Shown in pieces: positions 34,181-43,896 of a stretch of 64,000 nucleotides of DNA; the first letter of the stretch is position 1; each line of letters opens with the position of its first letter. The notes beneath the pieces were generated by a model that was given only the letters and a program-made list of their open reading frames with translations, did not search any database and was not told where the DNA came from. The position numbers were made by a program, and so were the translations under genes. Source of the stretch: Paenibacillus sp. V4I7 (lineage in GTDB: Bacteria > Bacillota > Bacilli > Paenibacillales > NBRC-103111); assembly GCF_030817275.1 (NCBI RefSeq), contig NZ_JAUSZD010000002.1, positions 4,278,001 to 4,342,000 on the forward strand, in the 5' to 3' direction.

Positions 34181-36485
34181 CATTCTTCTAGGGACTGTCT
34201 GAACGAGCTTGGCGATACGCCCATAACTCGCTTGAACGCCCTTCGGAAGGAATGTGAACTGTTATAGCCAACATGCGAAGCGATTTCATCCACATTATGC
34301 TGGTTTCTTTTTAAAAGGTTCGCTGCGGGTCCATTCTAACTTTTTCCAAATGATCGGATAAATTCGTCCCCGTTACCTCTTTAAATAATTGGGAGATGTA
34401 TTTTTCTGGACGCTCAACGATCTCAGCTATCCGGTATAGGTTTAGATCAGGATCTGAATACTTTTTAGCGATATATTCATTAATTTGCTTCACTGTTTTA
34501 ATGTGTGCATCGTTCTTTTTACTCGTGATGAGACCGCACATGGCTGAGATAATCTCATTGATTTCACGCGAAATCAGCTCGATGGCCTCCGTGGCCTGGA
34601 TGCTAATGATCCGATTTTTGATTTTCTCGAACATAAGGGATTCCATGAGAGCCTTCTGGTCGAGTAATTTAAGCAGCGTTCCCTTCACTTCTCCGATGAA
34701 CTGATGCTTCATCTCCACAGAAAGCTCTCGATTTTCCGTATTTTGCTCGATCATCGACTTGACGATCCGCTCGGCTTCATCCACATCGCCAGCCCTAATC
34801 GTACTAATTAATCGCAGCTCCACATCGATTGGATAATAATACGTGTTACTCTCTACTCGTGTATCACTGTACCAAACGATTCCTTTTCTATTCATATATA
34901 CAGCGTATTCTAATGCCTGTCTGGCTTGCTCATAGGAACGGCTGATCTCCATGACAGAGGAAAAGGGATCACTTAGTGCTGCTGTAATGGTAATTCGATA
35001 ATCGGTAAAGGCTAGATTGGCGAGATTAGCCACGAGCTGCTCGATATCTTCCTTGCCAACCTCTTCACCTTCATCCTTTTCTCCTGCCGTAAATAGGGTT
35101 ACGATGCGATCTGAACCCAAATCCGTCATATGAACATGCAGGCGGCTGCCTGAATCAAGTAAAATCTGTTTCAGGATGAGTCTGGCCGCATTCAGTTCGT
35201 TGAGAATTTCAACGCTTTCCATGCCGGAGTATCCATTGATTTGCAGAATACCTGTATATCCGGCATTCATATTTAGTCCAGTATCCGCCTGCGCGGCAGC
35301 AGAAATCAATTCATCCCTGGATTGAAACTCTCCCGCAATTAACCTTTTATAAAAGGCATCGCGAATTAATGGCAGCTGCCGATTAAGCTCAGACTCCAGG
35401 CGCTTGTTGTTGGTAATGATATTGGATATATTGCCCTGCAAGAAATCATATTCATTGCGCTCTGTTGTAGCATCCTTGCCAAACTGCTCTTTCATTACAC
35501 TAAGCAGCCTATTGATCGGGGCCGTATTTCGATAAGACAGCATAAAACCAACAAAAAGCCCGATCAGTATAGCAACGCCGGTCACCGACCAAGTGATGTA
35601 TTTGATTTTATTCGCATTCTCCATTAAAACGTGCTTTGGAATGCCTGTGCTGTATACCCACCCCGTTGATTTGGATTGAATCCTTATCACGAGATCGTCA
35701 TCATAGAATTGACTGACTTTCCCTTTATCGAAGCGGTTATCCGCGGATAATTGATCCATTTCCTGTTGACTGATCCCCTGCAAACTAATGGTATGTCCTT
35801 GCGTATCGCTAATATGCGTCCAGCCGCCGTTCGGATCTCTTGAACCAGACAAAACACTGTTGATCGTTTGTTCATCAATTATGGTGACAACTGTAGCCGG
35901 AGAAGAATCACTAAAGCTGTCTAATGGGAGCGATTGCATAAAGGTGATGACTGAGGTTTGTGTTCCGTTATTCACAAACGGTCTCAGCGGCATGATTTCG
36001 CTTCTATGCATTTTTTCTAATACCGTTTTTTTCCATTCGTCCAAGGAAAGATTGCTGTAATGCGAAGTCTGATAATAATGCTCAGGGCGAAAATAAGCAT
36101 TGCCTGGCGTCACAACGACGTTAAAATTAGTCAAATAAATATAGAAATGCTTCAAAAAATCATTCGTTTGGCTGTAGGCCTTAATATCTCTCGTTATTTT
36201 CCAGATCCCATACACATTTGCTTTATCATCTACCAATTTTTCGTTCAAAAGGACACTTAGGTCTTGGTTTAAAGCCAATTGTCTCGTAAAACTTTCAACT
36301 TCGGCCATTCTGCGTTCCAGAATCTGTTGGCTCTTTTGAAGCTGCGTCACATTATTCTCAATGGAAATCGATTGCGTGACAGTGATCGAAGTACGGTATG
36401 ACATATAGCCCGCTATGCTGGGGATGATCAAAATAACGATATAAGAGATCAGAAACCTTCGAAATAATCTGGAATACTTGGGCAC
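34180..36485 (-). pseudogene. Membrane-anchored AraC-family regulator, frameshifted in the DNA-binding domain
   Basis: The protein starts at GTG 36485 (GGGAGA ten bases upstream). It has a helix at ~10-30, an extracytoplasmic sensor of about 260 residues, and a second helix (ITWSVTGVAILIGLFVGFMLSY). After a long cytosolic linker comes the first helix-turn-helix of an AraC domain (YRIAEIVERPEKYISQLFKE). At VRMDP the frame is lost and stops at 34311. In another frame the normal second half follows (AANLLKRNQHNVDEIASHVG, YNSSHSFRRAFKRVMGVSPS) and ends at 34180. A one-base loss near 34325 explains it. If real, DNA binding should be lost. This class senses sugar outside and activates the adjacent importer; the duplicated promoter element suggests it also controls itself. 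Confidence 0.83.
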
Positions 36486-36547
36486 TGGCAGTTCTCCCTT
36501 CCATTTTGGAGGTTTCGGAATACGTTCTTTAACAAGTTAGCACGATT

Positions 36548-36578
36548 CTTCAACAAAAAAAACCCCTAGTCGGGTCTT
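36548..36578 (-). terminator. Weak terminator-like hairpin after the GH95 gene and before the AraC sensor
   Basis: On the minus strand AAAAGACCC-GACTAG-GGGTTTTTTTT can form a short stem (ACCC/GGGT plus G-U and A-U pairs) ending in eight T. It is 200 bases after the GH95 stop but also downstream of the promoter element at 36687-36756, so it would lie in the leader of the AraC gene. Confidence 0.4.
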
Positions 36579-36686
36579 TTCTGATTTTCGTAGGACGACC
36601 GTAAATGGCGTGTTTGCGTGCTTGTTTTTTAGAATTCAAAACTTCAACCTCCGAATTGCAGCCCATGTAAACTGTACCTTATCTAT

Positions 36687-36756
36687 ATGATAGCGCTTAC
36701 TACACGACTGATTATATAGATACAGAGCATTATCGCATAGGTACAATTGGGTCGTT
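36687..36756 (-). promoter_or_regulatory. Promoter of the AraC sensor gene: second copy of the upstream box/-10/cre element
   Basis: On the minus strand AACGACCCAATTGTACCTAT (36737-36756) differs from the importer copy by one base. TATAAT is at 36711-36716, and AGTAAGCGCTATCA at 36688-36701 is a 13-of-14 cre match. Relative spacing differs by only one base between the two copies, while the bases between the blocks differ, which indicates selected sites and not a recent duplication. Confidence 0.72.
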
Positions 36757-36772
36757 GACCATACAGATTTCC

Positions 36773-39079
36773 TTATTCCTTATGAGTCACGTTCAACTGC
36801 TTGTCGATTCTATAAACATAATCTGGTGTTAGAACGAGCGGAACGCTTAGTTCACGGTAGCGCAGAAAGGTTTGACCCGCTGAGAATGCTTGAATAGTGG
36901 CTTCCATCAACTCACCGTTCTCCCAGACGATATCAACTTCTATATTTCCTTTGGCCCGAAGTCCTGAAACCTTACCTGTATGCCATTTCTTTGGCAGGGC
37001 GGGAAGCAAATTGATTTCTCCGGCATGACTTTGCAGCAGCATTTCCGCTATCGCCGCTGTCCCTCCAAAATTTCCGTCTATAACAAATATGTGTTTCTCC
37101 GCTCCGGCAATCCCCGGTTTGGAATACGTTAATAAGTTATCGAAGCTCAATTGACCGATTAAATGGGTTAAATGCTTATAGGCATGTTCGCCGTCCTCTA
37201 ATCTGGCAAAGCTCGCTGCAAAAGAGGCAACCGTGAACTCCACATCTTCTAACGCCTCGCGAGACATGCGATTTTCTAATGTGATTCTCGCAGCTGCGCT
37301 CAGTTCCGTTGTTCCTCTTAGAGTGATTTGGTTACCTGGATGTAAGCTGATTAGATGAGATAGGTGTCGATGATCCGGCTGTGCTTCTTTATAATCTTCC
37401 AGCCATTCCTGTAATTGTCCCCTTTTGCCAATACGAAGGGGAGGCAGCTTAGCGATGGCTTGCTTCAGCTTGGATTGCATATCGAAATCAACCTGCAGCG
37501 TATCAGCAGCCTCCAAGCAAAAGACGAATAAGTCACGAACCAACACCTGATCGAGTGTTGATCCCATCGACAATTGATACACGTCGTCTTCGATATAGAA
37601 GCTATTTTCCGGAGAGTTAGAAGGGCCTGTTACAAGCCACCCATATTGTGGATGCAGCGTCATGTAATCGAGGAAAAAGGCGGCGGCTTCTTTCATCACA
37701 GGATAAGCTCGCTGCGCTAAGAACTCACGATCTAAGTTAAATTCATAGTGTTCTCGCAGTTGGCTTGCAATCCATAAGCCGCCTGTCACATTCAGCCCCC
37801 ACGAAGTTTCCCAGCCTGGAGCCGTAAACCCCCATGCATTTGAGAATACGTGAGCAACCCAACCTTCGCATCCATAGAAATCTTGAGCTGTCGTTCGGCC
37901 AGCTTGCGATAACATCTCCAAATAATTCATTAAAGGGATATGACATTCTGCCAAATTGCTGGCTTCCGTTGGAAAGTAATTCATTTGTGTGTTGATGTCC
38001 AGATGGTAATCGCAGCTCCATTGCATACGATTGGCTTCGCCATCATTCCAAATGCCCTGTAAATTTAGAGGCAAAGGAGAATCCGCACGTGAACCGGAAA
38101 TCATCAAATAGCGGCCATATTGATAAAATAAGGCGAATAATTGCGGATCATTATCTTGTCCGTTCTGAAGAAGACGAATTCTTTCGTCCGTTGGTAAGCG
38201 GGACGCGTCTGAATGACCTAAATCAAGATTCACTCGGCCATACAACCGATGATAATCGAATATGTGATTTTCTTTAAGCTTTGCATAACCAATAGCTAAA
38301 GCATGTTCCAATTGTCGGCCTGATTCCTGCAGCCAGCCTTCATCCTTTTTTCCATAATCGGTATTAGAGGCAAAGTAGATGCATGCTTCATCTGCGTTTC
38401 TTACGACGATTTGATCTCCCTCTACAACAATGGTTCCGCCCTGTACCACTACTTTGACCATGCCTTGACAGAAAACTCCGCACTTACCGTCACTATGCAT
38501 GGTCTCAATCGCTTGCCCTTCAAAGGTAATCGTAGCGTCCTCGGCAAACCGTTGCGTAAAATTCTCAATCTGACCTTCCATTCCTAACGCGAATGAAATG
38601 CCCCCTTTGTGTTCACTCCAATAGCGCGAAGCCACAATTTCGTCTGCGTGCGAAGCAAATATTTCCCGGGTAAAGTTATTCCCATTTACGGTGTAAGAAG
38701 TATGAAAGATAGCGTTTTCAAGATTTAGTACACGCTGGAGGTCTTCGCCTTGATGCTCAACAGTGAGAATTAGATGACACATCTGCAAATTCGTACCGAA
38801 ATTTTGCTTCTTAGGCTGCAGTGCCTGCTGAGCTAGCTCTTCTCCGCGCTTGTAATCCCCTGCGAAGAAATGCTGCCTCATCTGATCAAGATCAGCTTTG
38901 CCCTTTGAATGGCTTTCGATCCTCTCCGTTTTTCCAGACCAATACGTGACTTCCGTCATACTCCAGGTTTCCTTCTCGATTCCACCATATATGATGGAAC
39001 CAAGTCTCCCGTTTCCTATTGGCAGCCCTTGCGACCAGTTCAGCGCAGCGCTGGTATACCATAGCTTCAAATCATTCAT
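36773..39079 (-). CDS. Glycoside hydrolase family 95 (alpha-L-fucosidase/alpha-L-galactosidase type)
   Basis: The 768-residue protein has the GH95 architecture: an N-terminal beta domain opening with WSQGLPIGNGRLGSIIYGG, then an alpha/alpha-toroid with NLQGIWNDGEANRMQWSCDY and the catalytic-site LDINTQMNYFPTEASN. YGWLVTGPSNSPEN, HRHLSHLISLHPGNQIT and NLLTYSKPGIAGAEKHIFVI then DGNFGGTAAIAEML follow. No signal peptide is visible, so it is cytosolic and acts on imported oligosaccharides. Family members cleave terminal alpha-1,2-fucose or alpha-L-galactose, as in xyloglucan or rhamnogalacturonan side chains. The ATG at 39079 has GAGGGGGC upstream. A putative GntR operator lies just before it, linking it to the SGNH esterase gene 12 kb away. 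Confidence 0.93.
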   Translation of the reverse strand: MNDLKLWYTSAALNWSQGLPIGNGRLGSIIYGGIEKETWSMTEVTYWSGKTERIESHSKGKADLDQMRQHFFAGDYKRGEELAQQALQPKKQNFGTNLQMCHLILTVEHQGEDLQRVLNLENAIFHTSYTVNGNNFTREIFASHADEIVASRYWSEHKGGISFALGMEGQIENFTQRFAEDATITFEGQAIETMHSDGKCGVFCQGMVKVVVQGGTIVVEGDQIVVRNADEACIYFASNTDYGKKDEGWLQESGRQLEHALAIGYAKLKENHIFDYHRLYGRVNLDLGHSDASRLPTDERIRLLQNGQDNDPQLFALFYQYGRYLMISGSRADSPLPLNLQGIWNDGEANRMQWSCDYHLDINTQMNYFPTEASNLAECHIPLMNYLEMLSQAGRTTAQDFYGCEGWVAHVFSNAWGFTAPGWETSWGLNVTGGLWIASQLREHYEFNLDREFLAQRAYPVMKEAAAFFLDYMTLHPQYGWLVTGPSNSPENSFYIEDDVYQLSMGSTLDQVLVRDLFVFCLEAADTLQVDFDMQSKLKQAIAKLPPLRIGKRGQLQEWLEDYKEAQPDHRHLSHLISLHPGNQITLRGTTELSAAARITLENRMSREALEDVEFTVASFAASFARLEDGEHAYKHLTHLIGQLSFDNLLTYSKPGIAGAEKHIFVIDGNFGGTAAIAEMLLQSHAGEINLLPALPKKWHTGKVSGLRAKGNIEVDIVWENGELMEATIQAFSAGQTFLRYRELSVPLVLTPDYVYRIDKQLNVTHKE

Positions 39080-39114
39080 GTAGAATTAGCCCCCTCAGTT
39101 TCGTTATATACTAT

Positions 39115-39128
39115 ATATCGTGTATGAT
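39115..39128. promoter_or_regulatory. Putative GntR operator upstream of the GH95 gene
   Basis: ATATCGTGTATGAT matches the operator core at the two other sites with one change (A to G). On the minus strand it lies just before TATAGT, in the likely -35/-10 spacer of the GH95 promoter. Confidence 0.6.
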
Positions 39129-39327
39129 TTAAACTTTAACATTTGCAAATAATCGTGTAAAGACAAGTTAGCTCCTCGTGAAAAAGCAGTTTGACTACAA
39201 CTGATTTTCTACCGTGTTACTACCACCTTTTCATTATTTATTTCTACGATACGGATAACGAATGATTTAGTCAAATTGTGGGAATATTAACTTTGCCTAA
39301 AATAACAATAGATCGGAGATGTATGCC

Positions 39328-39543
39328 ATGTCTGACCAACAATCCGAACAACAAAGTGCAGAAATGGAAGCCCATAATGCGGTAGCTGATGCACTAAGCG
39401 AACTGAATCAAGCACAATCGATTAGTAACCATCGAAGAAGGGCTGTTCAGCAAGCGCACGAACAACTCGACCAAGCACATGCCCAATTAGCAGAAGCACG
39501 GACAGAACGATCTGGTAGTGCTGATGAAGATAGCCTCACGTAA
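39328..39543 (+). CDS. Small coiled-coil protein of unknown function
   Basis: This 71-residue, very polar protein is rich in Gln, Glu, Ala and Arg and is predicted to be one long helix with coiled-coil character (AVADALSELNQAQS, RRAVQQAHEQLDQAHAQL). It has no Cys, no membrane segment and no signal peptide. GGAG nine bases before the ATG at 39328 selects this start over an ATG nine bases upstream. A strong terminator follows. I do not recognise the family; similar short helical proteins occur in Bacillota spores and stress responses, but nothing here proves that role. Confidence 0.65.
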   Translation: MSDQQSEQQSAEMEAHNAVADALSELNQAQSISNHRRRAVQQAHEQLDQAHAQLAEARTERSGSADEDSLT

Positions 39544-39573
39544 ATAAGAAGTATCCTCATCTTCTTTTTATAT

Positions 39574-39630
39574 GAAAAAAAGGGCTGTCTCTCAAGTAGT
39601 TATTATGTCTACTTGTGGGACAGCTCTCTT
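39574..39630. terminator. Bidirectional terminator between the small coiled-coil gene and ytoI
   Basis: A long imperfect stem (AGGGCTGTC..CAAGTAG at 39581-39599 / CTACTTG..GACAGCTCT at 39609-39627) has a run of A before it and TTT after it, so it can terminate both convergent genes. Confidence 0.85.
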
Positions 39631-39675
39631 TAATTCGGATCGAATTAGAGAAACGTGTGTGCGCTATTTGGTCGA

Positions 39676-41004
39676 TTATAAGATACGTGCCGTAAACATG
39701 GATCTAGCTACTCTAGTACCGTTCGTCCTGATTTCCATATCAATCTTGCAAAATCTACGGCTCATCTCCACGATTGAGGGTACGATTTCGATGACGTCAT
39801 CGATTTGCAGCGGGATTAAAAAATAGCTGGAAGAACTATCCAGAATGAGATCGCCTTTCTTGTGCTCCTGAACCGTGCGATAAGCTGCACGAATCATAAT
39901 CGTTGTCAGTACACCTTCGGAGACCAAACCTTCAAAATTCGTCATTTGCGGTGTAACCGTTCCTTGGAAATACAGCTTGCCTTCCTCATCTCGAAGTTCG
40001 TCGATCCCCGAATAAATCTGTACCTCAAACGTTTCTGCGTTCTGAGGCTGCCTTTGCATATGCTGCATCGCTTTCATAACATCCTTACGGCTAATGACAC
40101 CGATCATCTTGCGATCGGTATCGATGACGGGCAGCAGCTCAATACCCTCCCACACCATGGTATGTCCAGCTGATGCTACCGACGTTTTCAAGTTAATCAT
40201 CAACGGATTAGGTGTCATCAAGGTGCCAATGAGCTGATTCGGTTTCGCGCCCATGATGTCCTTGGTCGTGATCATGCCAATCGGCACCTGATGGTCATCG
40301 ATGACAGGATAACGGGTATGCGTCGTTTCCTCAACCAGCTTTTGCATGTCTTTGACCGTGTTAGCAGTCATCAGCGAATAAATAGGGCTGTCTTTGCGCA
40401 CGATGTCATCGACGATCATAATCTTTTTCTTAATGAGGCGATCTTCCATGGCTCGATTAATCATCGTGGCAACCGTGAATGTATCGAATGAACTGCCGAT
40501 AATAGGCAGCTGCAGCTCATCTGCAAGCTCCTTTACTTCAGGCGTGGTATCAAATCCACCGGTAATCAATACGCCAGCGCCCTGACTTAGTGCACACATG
40601 TGTGCTTGTACACGATTGCCGACAATAAGCAAATTGCCTGCTTCAATATACTTCAGCATGGCCTCCAGCTGCATCGCGCCAATCACGAATTTGTTCAGGG
40701 ACTTATGTATACCCGAAGAACCACCCAGCACAACGCCTTCCACCACATTCACGATCTCCGCGAACGTTAATTTATCAATGACGGGTTCTTCTTTCTTCTC
40801 CATGCGAATCGTGCCGATCCGCCGTTTGGTGCTCACTAGACCGATATTTTCCGCTTCCTTGATGGCACGATAAGCCGTTCCCTCACTCACATCCAGATCT
40901 TGAGCGATTTGCCGAACGGACAGCTTGGTGCCTACAGCCAAGGATTCAATATATTTCGTAATTTGTTCATGCTTCGTATGAAGCTCCGAATGGCCCGTGC
41001 TCAT
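39676..41004 (-). CDS. ytoI: YtoI-type regulator: HTH, DRTGG, CBS pair and hotdog domains
   Basis: The 442-residue protein has four parts. There is an N-terminal helix-turn-helix (SVRQIAQDLDVSEGTAYRAIKEAENIG) and a DRTGG-like domain (residues ~75-185, GNLLIVGNRVQAHMCALSQG, VLITGGF). Two CBS motifs follow (~190-310, MTANTVKDMQKL ... HTRYPVIDDHQVPIGMITTKDIMG and LMTPNPLMIN ... ELLPVIDTDRKMIGVISRKDV), and then a C-terminal hotdog thioesterase-like fold (~325-442). This is the architecture of B. subtilis YtoI. CBS pairs usually bind adenine nucleotides, so it may link energy state or cyclic di-nucleotides to gene expression. The ATG at 41004 follows a GAGGTGTG, and a TATAAT lies about 40 bases upstream. 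The target genes are not known. Confidence 0.9.
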   Translation of the reverse strand: MSTGHSELHTKHEQITKYIESLAVGTKLSVRQIAQDLDVSEGTAYRAIKEAENIGLVSTKRRIGTIRMEKKEEPVIDKLTFAEIVNVVEGVVLGGSSGIHKSLNKFVIGAMQLEAMLKYIEAGNLLIVGNRVQAHMCALSQGAGVLITGGFDTTPEVKELADELQLPIIGSSFDTFTVATMINRAMEDRLIKKKIMIVDDIVRKDSPIYSLMTANTVKDMQKLVEETTHTRYPVIDDHQVPIGMITTKDIMGAKPNQLIGTLMTPNPLMINLKTSVASAGHTMVWEGIELLPVIDTDRKMIGVISRKDVMKAMQHMQRQPQNAETFEVQIYSGIDELRDEEGKLYFQGTVTPQMTNFEGLVSEGVLTTIMIRAAYRTVQEHKKGDLILDSSSSYFLIPLQIDDVIEIVPSIVEMSRRFCKIDMEIRTNGTRVARSMFTARIL

Positions 41005-41163
41005 GGTTCACACCTCGCTGAACTGTTCTATAACATTGAAATAATTATAGTATATCCAAATAAAAAAAGACAGAAGCCCTTAATGATGCGATCCTCATTA
41101 ACAAGGATTAACACTCCTTTAAACTTCTGTACATCAAACCTCCAAAAATGTTTCAAAAGGAAC

Positions 41164-41204
41164 ATAAAAAAGCGTGGCTCATGTCACCTGACCGAGCCTA
41201 CGCT
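41164..41204 (-). terminator. Terminator of the SDR gene
   Basis: The stem AGCGT-GGCTC (41171-41180) / GAGCC-T-ACGCT (41194-41204), with one bulge, is followed on the minus strand by TTTTTTATG. It lies 35 bases after the SDR stop. A second structured stretch (ACAGAAG...CTTCTGT, 41066-41132) lies further on, just before the ytoI promoter. Confidence 0.78.
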
Positions 41205-41238
41205 GTTGTATGAAGTCCCCTTCGCGATAAAAACGGTT

Positions 41239-42144
41239 TCACGAATATCGAATCATTCCTCCGTTAACGTGTATCACCTGGCCTGTGATAAACATTGAGT
41301 CGTTGGCGGCAAGATAGACATAGGCGGGTGCTACCTCGAAAGGCTGAGCGGCGCGCCCAAACGGGATGCCTGTGCCTAGGGTGGCCACATGTTCCTCGGA
41401 GTACGTGCTGACAGTGAGAGGAGTCCATGCCGGTCCGGGAGCAACTGCATTGACCCTGATCCCTCGATCGGCGAGAGACAATGCCATCGTGCGCGTAAAG
41501 CTTACAATGGCTCCTTTGGATGCTGCGTAATCGATAACGTTCTTATCCCCTTCATAAGCGACTCGTGAAGCCGTATTAATAATCGAACTCCCCTGATTCA
41601 AATATGGCAATGCTGCCTTCGTCAAATAAAACATGGGAAACACATTGGTTCGAAACGTGTTTTCGAGCTGTTCGTCGGAAACGTCCATGATGCTGGCTGT
41701 GAATGGTTGTACGGCAGCGTTGTTAATCAAAATGTCCAACCTTTGGAAATGACGCAGCGTTTCACCAATAATGTCAGCCGCATTCGCAGGATTACGAAGA
41801 TCTCTGGGCAGGAGAATACATGTGATGCCGAATTGCTCAACGTAGAGCTTGGTTTCCTCGGCATCCTGATGCTCATTTAAATAAACGATCGCCAGATCGG
41901 CGCCTTCTTTGGCATAAACTGCCGCAATTGCACGACCGAATCCGCTGTCACCCCCGGTAATAATGGCAACTTTACCTCTTAGCTTTCCGCTGCCGACATA
42001 ACCAGGGTAATCGAATATCGGTCTCGGCGTCATAAGGTACTCTAGTCCCGGGACTTGATCTTGGTGCTGCGGGGGGAATTCTACAGGCTTGTAAACCGTC
42101 TCTGTTTGGTAATCGATAAATGGATATACAGGATAGGGATGCAT
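41239..42144 (-). CDS. Short-chain dehydrogenase/reductase, general-stress type (YdaD/YhxC-like)
   Basis: The 301-residue Rossmann-fold oxidoreductase has the cofactor motif ITGGDSGFGRAIA, NNAAVQ, the catalytic Ser (IINTASR) and YAASK. Its ~45-residue N-terminal extension (YPVYPFIDYQTETVYKPVEF) is typical of the stress-associated SDR group, and the TGGDSG variant suggests NADP(H). GGAGGAGG six bases before the ATG at 42144 shows the true start, since the longer open frame to 42261 has no such signal. It follows aceB by 120 bases on the same strand but has its own terminator; whether it is co-transcribed is uncertain. The physiological substrate is not known. Confidence 0.9.
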   Translation of the reverse strand: MHPYPVYPFIDYQTETVYKPVEFPPQHQDQVPGLEYLMTPRPIFDYPGYVGSGKLRGKVAIITGGDSGFGRAIAAVYAKEGADLAIVYLNEHQDAEETKLYVEQFGITCILLPRDLRNPANAADIIGETLRHFQRLDILINNAAVQPFTASIMDVSDEQLENTFRTNVFPMFYLTKAALPYLNQGSSIINTASRVAYEGDKNVIDYAASKGAIVSFTRTMALSLADRGIRVNAVAPGPAWTPLTVSTYSEEHVATLGTGIPFGRAAQPFEVAPAYVYLAANDSMFITGQVIHVNGGMIRYS

Positions 42145-42263
42145 AGATTGCCTCCTCCAAAGATTGATCGATACTATCATATGTACAGAAGGCAATTCCA
42201 TGAGGAAATAATAAAAAGCGTACCGGTTGGGACGGCACGCCTTTACGTTGAACAACATCATTT

Positions 42264-43871
42264 TTACTGCAAATATCGATACCCTTGGTCGGTTAAAAAG
42301 GCTTCAAATTCAGGTGAAACCGTCATCTGGGTAAATAGAACATTCGCAAGGTCAAACTTCATTTGGTGGAATGCCTCTTCTCCAAGCTTTTCTTTGATCT
42401 TTGCTATCTCTTCAACTTGAATCTGTTGGAATAGCTCTGCCGTTACTTTACGCCCGTCATCCAAAATTCCTAGTGGATGGTGGATCCACTGCCAAAGCTG
42501 TGCACGTGATATTTCCGCTGTGGCCACGTCTTCCATCAAGTTGTTGATGGGTACAGCCCCAAAACCACGCAGCCAAGCTTCCAAATACTGAATGCCGACG
42601 CTGACGTTTGTCCGAATCCCATTCTCTGTTATCGGCCCCAGCGGCACCTCTAGCAATTGTTCAGCGGTAATTTGGGTATCAGAAAGGTGCTTGTCAATTT
42701 GATTGGCCGTCGGCATATACTTATCGAATATCGCTTTTGCCACAGGGACTAATCCGGGATGAGCCACCCATGTGCCATCGTGACCATTTCTCACCTCGCG
42801 CAGCTTATCTGCTCTTACTTTCGTCATCGCCGCTTCATTTGCCTCCGGATTATTCCTCACCGGAATTTGTGCAGCCATGCCTCCAATGCAAGGCGCATTC
42901 CGCTTATGACAAGTCTGGATGGCGAGCAGCGAATAAGCATTCATGAACGGAGATTCCATTGTTACGAGAGCACGGTCTGGAACGATGACGTGCGGCTGCT
43001 TCTGCAGCTTTTTAATATAACTGAAGATATAATCCCATCGTCCGCAGTTCAGGCCAGCGCTGTGCTCACGAAGTTCATACAAAATTTCATCCATTTCAAA
43101 GGCAGCGACGATCGTCTCAATGAGCACCGTAGCTTTAATCGTACCTTGCAGAATACCAAGCTCCTTTTGAGCAAATAGAAACACCTCATTCCAAAGACGT
43201 GCCTCCATATGGCTCTCAAGCTTAGGCAAGTAAAAATAAGGTCCGCTTCCTTGCTGAATCTGTGTCTTTGCATTATGGAAAAAGAATAGACCAAAATCAA
43301 ATAACGAACCTGATACAGGATGCCCATCAACCTGCATATGCTTCTCCTCCAAGTGCCAACCGCGAGGGCGAACTTTGAGCACTGCCGTCTGAGCTTGTAG
43401 CTTGTAGCTTTTCCCTTCCGGACTGGTGAAAGCGATCGTTCGACGAACAGCATCATACAAATTCACTTGACCATCAATCGTATTGTTCCACGTTGGTGAG
43501 TTGGCGTCTTCGAAGTCTGCCATGTAGACGTAAGCACCAGAATTAAACGCGTTAATGACCATCTTACGGTCGCCAGCTGGACCTGTTATCTCGACGCGTC
43601 TGTCCTGCAAATCCGCAGGGATCGGTGCTATCGTCCAATCACTGCTGCGTATCCGTGCAGTTACTGGTAAAAAACCCGGCAGCTCACCTGCATCAATACG
43701 ACTCTGCCTCAGGTTGCGCTCCTGCAACAGCGCTAGGCGTTTTGCTCCAAATGTACGCTCAAGATGTGCTACAAATGCTAATGCTTCCGACGTGAGAATC
43801 TTCTGCCCCTCCGTAGAAGTCGGTTCGATTTCAATTCCCCTTAGCATGGTTTGATCGATCAATAACCTCAT
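42264..43871 (-). CDS. aceB: Malate synthase A
   Basis: Malate synthase condenses glyoxylate with acetyl-CoA to malate, the second step of the glyoxylate shunt. The protein has the type-A features: [17 protein letters not shown], the [12 protein letters not shown] active-site segment, [30 protein letters not shown], and ending motifs such as [19 protein letters not shown]. The start is not certain. AAGGAG directly abuts the ATG at 43871, while a TTG at 43862 has nine-base spacing; both are far shorter than the open frame to 43982. The isocitrate lyase gene ends 25 bases upstream, so aceA and aceB are one operon. Confidence 0.95.
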   Translation of the reverse strand: MRLLIDQTMLRGIEIEPTSTEGQKILTSEALAFVAHLERTFGAKRLALLQERNLRQSRIDAGELPGFLPVTARIRSSDWTIAPIPADLQDRRVEITGPAGDRKMVINAFNSGAYVYMADFEDANSPTWNNTIDGQVNLYDAVRRTIAFTSPEGKSYKLQAQTAVLKVRPRGWHLEEKHMQVDGHPVSGSLFDFGLFFFHNAKTQIQQGSGPYFYLPKLESHMEARLWNEVFLFAQKELGILQGTIKATVLIETIVAAFEMDEILYELREHSAGLNCGRWDYIFSYIKKLQKQPHVIVPDRALVTMESPFMNAYSLLAIQTCHKRNAPCIGGMAAQIPVRNNPEANEAAMTKVRADKLREVRNGHDGTWVAHPGLVPVAKAIFDKYMPTANQIDKHLSDTQITAEQLLEVPLGPITENGIRTNVSVGIQYLEAWLRGFGAVPINNLMEDVATAEISRAQLWQWIHHPLGILDDGRKVTAELFQQIQVEEIAKIKEKLGEEAFHQMKFDLANVLFTQMTVSPEFEAFLTDQGYRYLQ

Positions 43872-43896
43872 CTCCTTAAACCTTCTGGCATGGCTA

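Noticed and set aside
41040..41135. Attenuator in front of ytoI
   Set aside because: The structured stretch (ACAGAAG...CTTCTGT) lies upstream of the probable ytoI promoter, so it is more likely a second terminator for the SDR gene.
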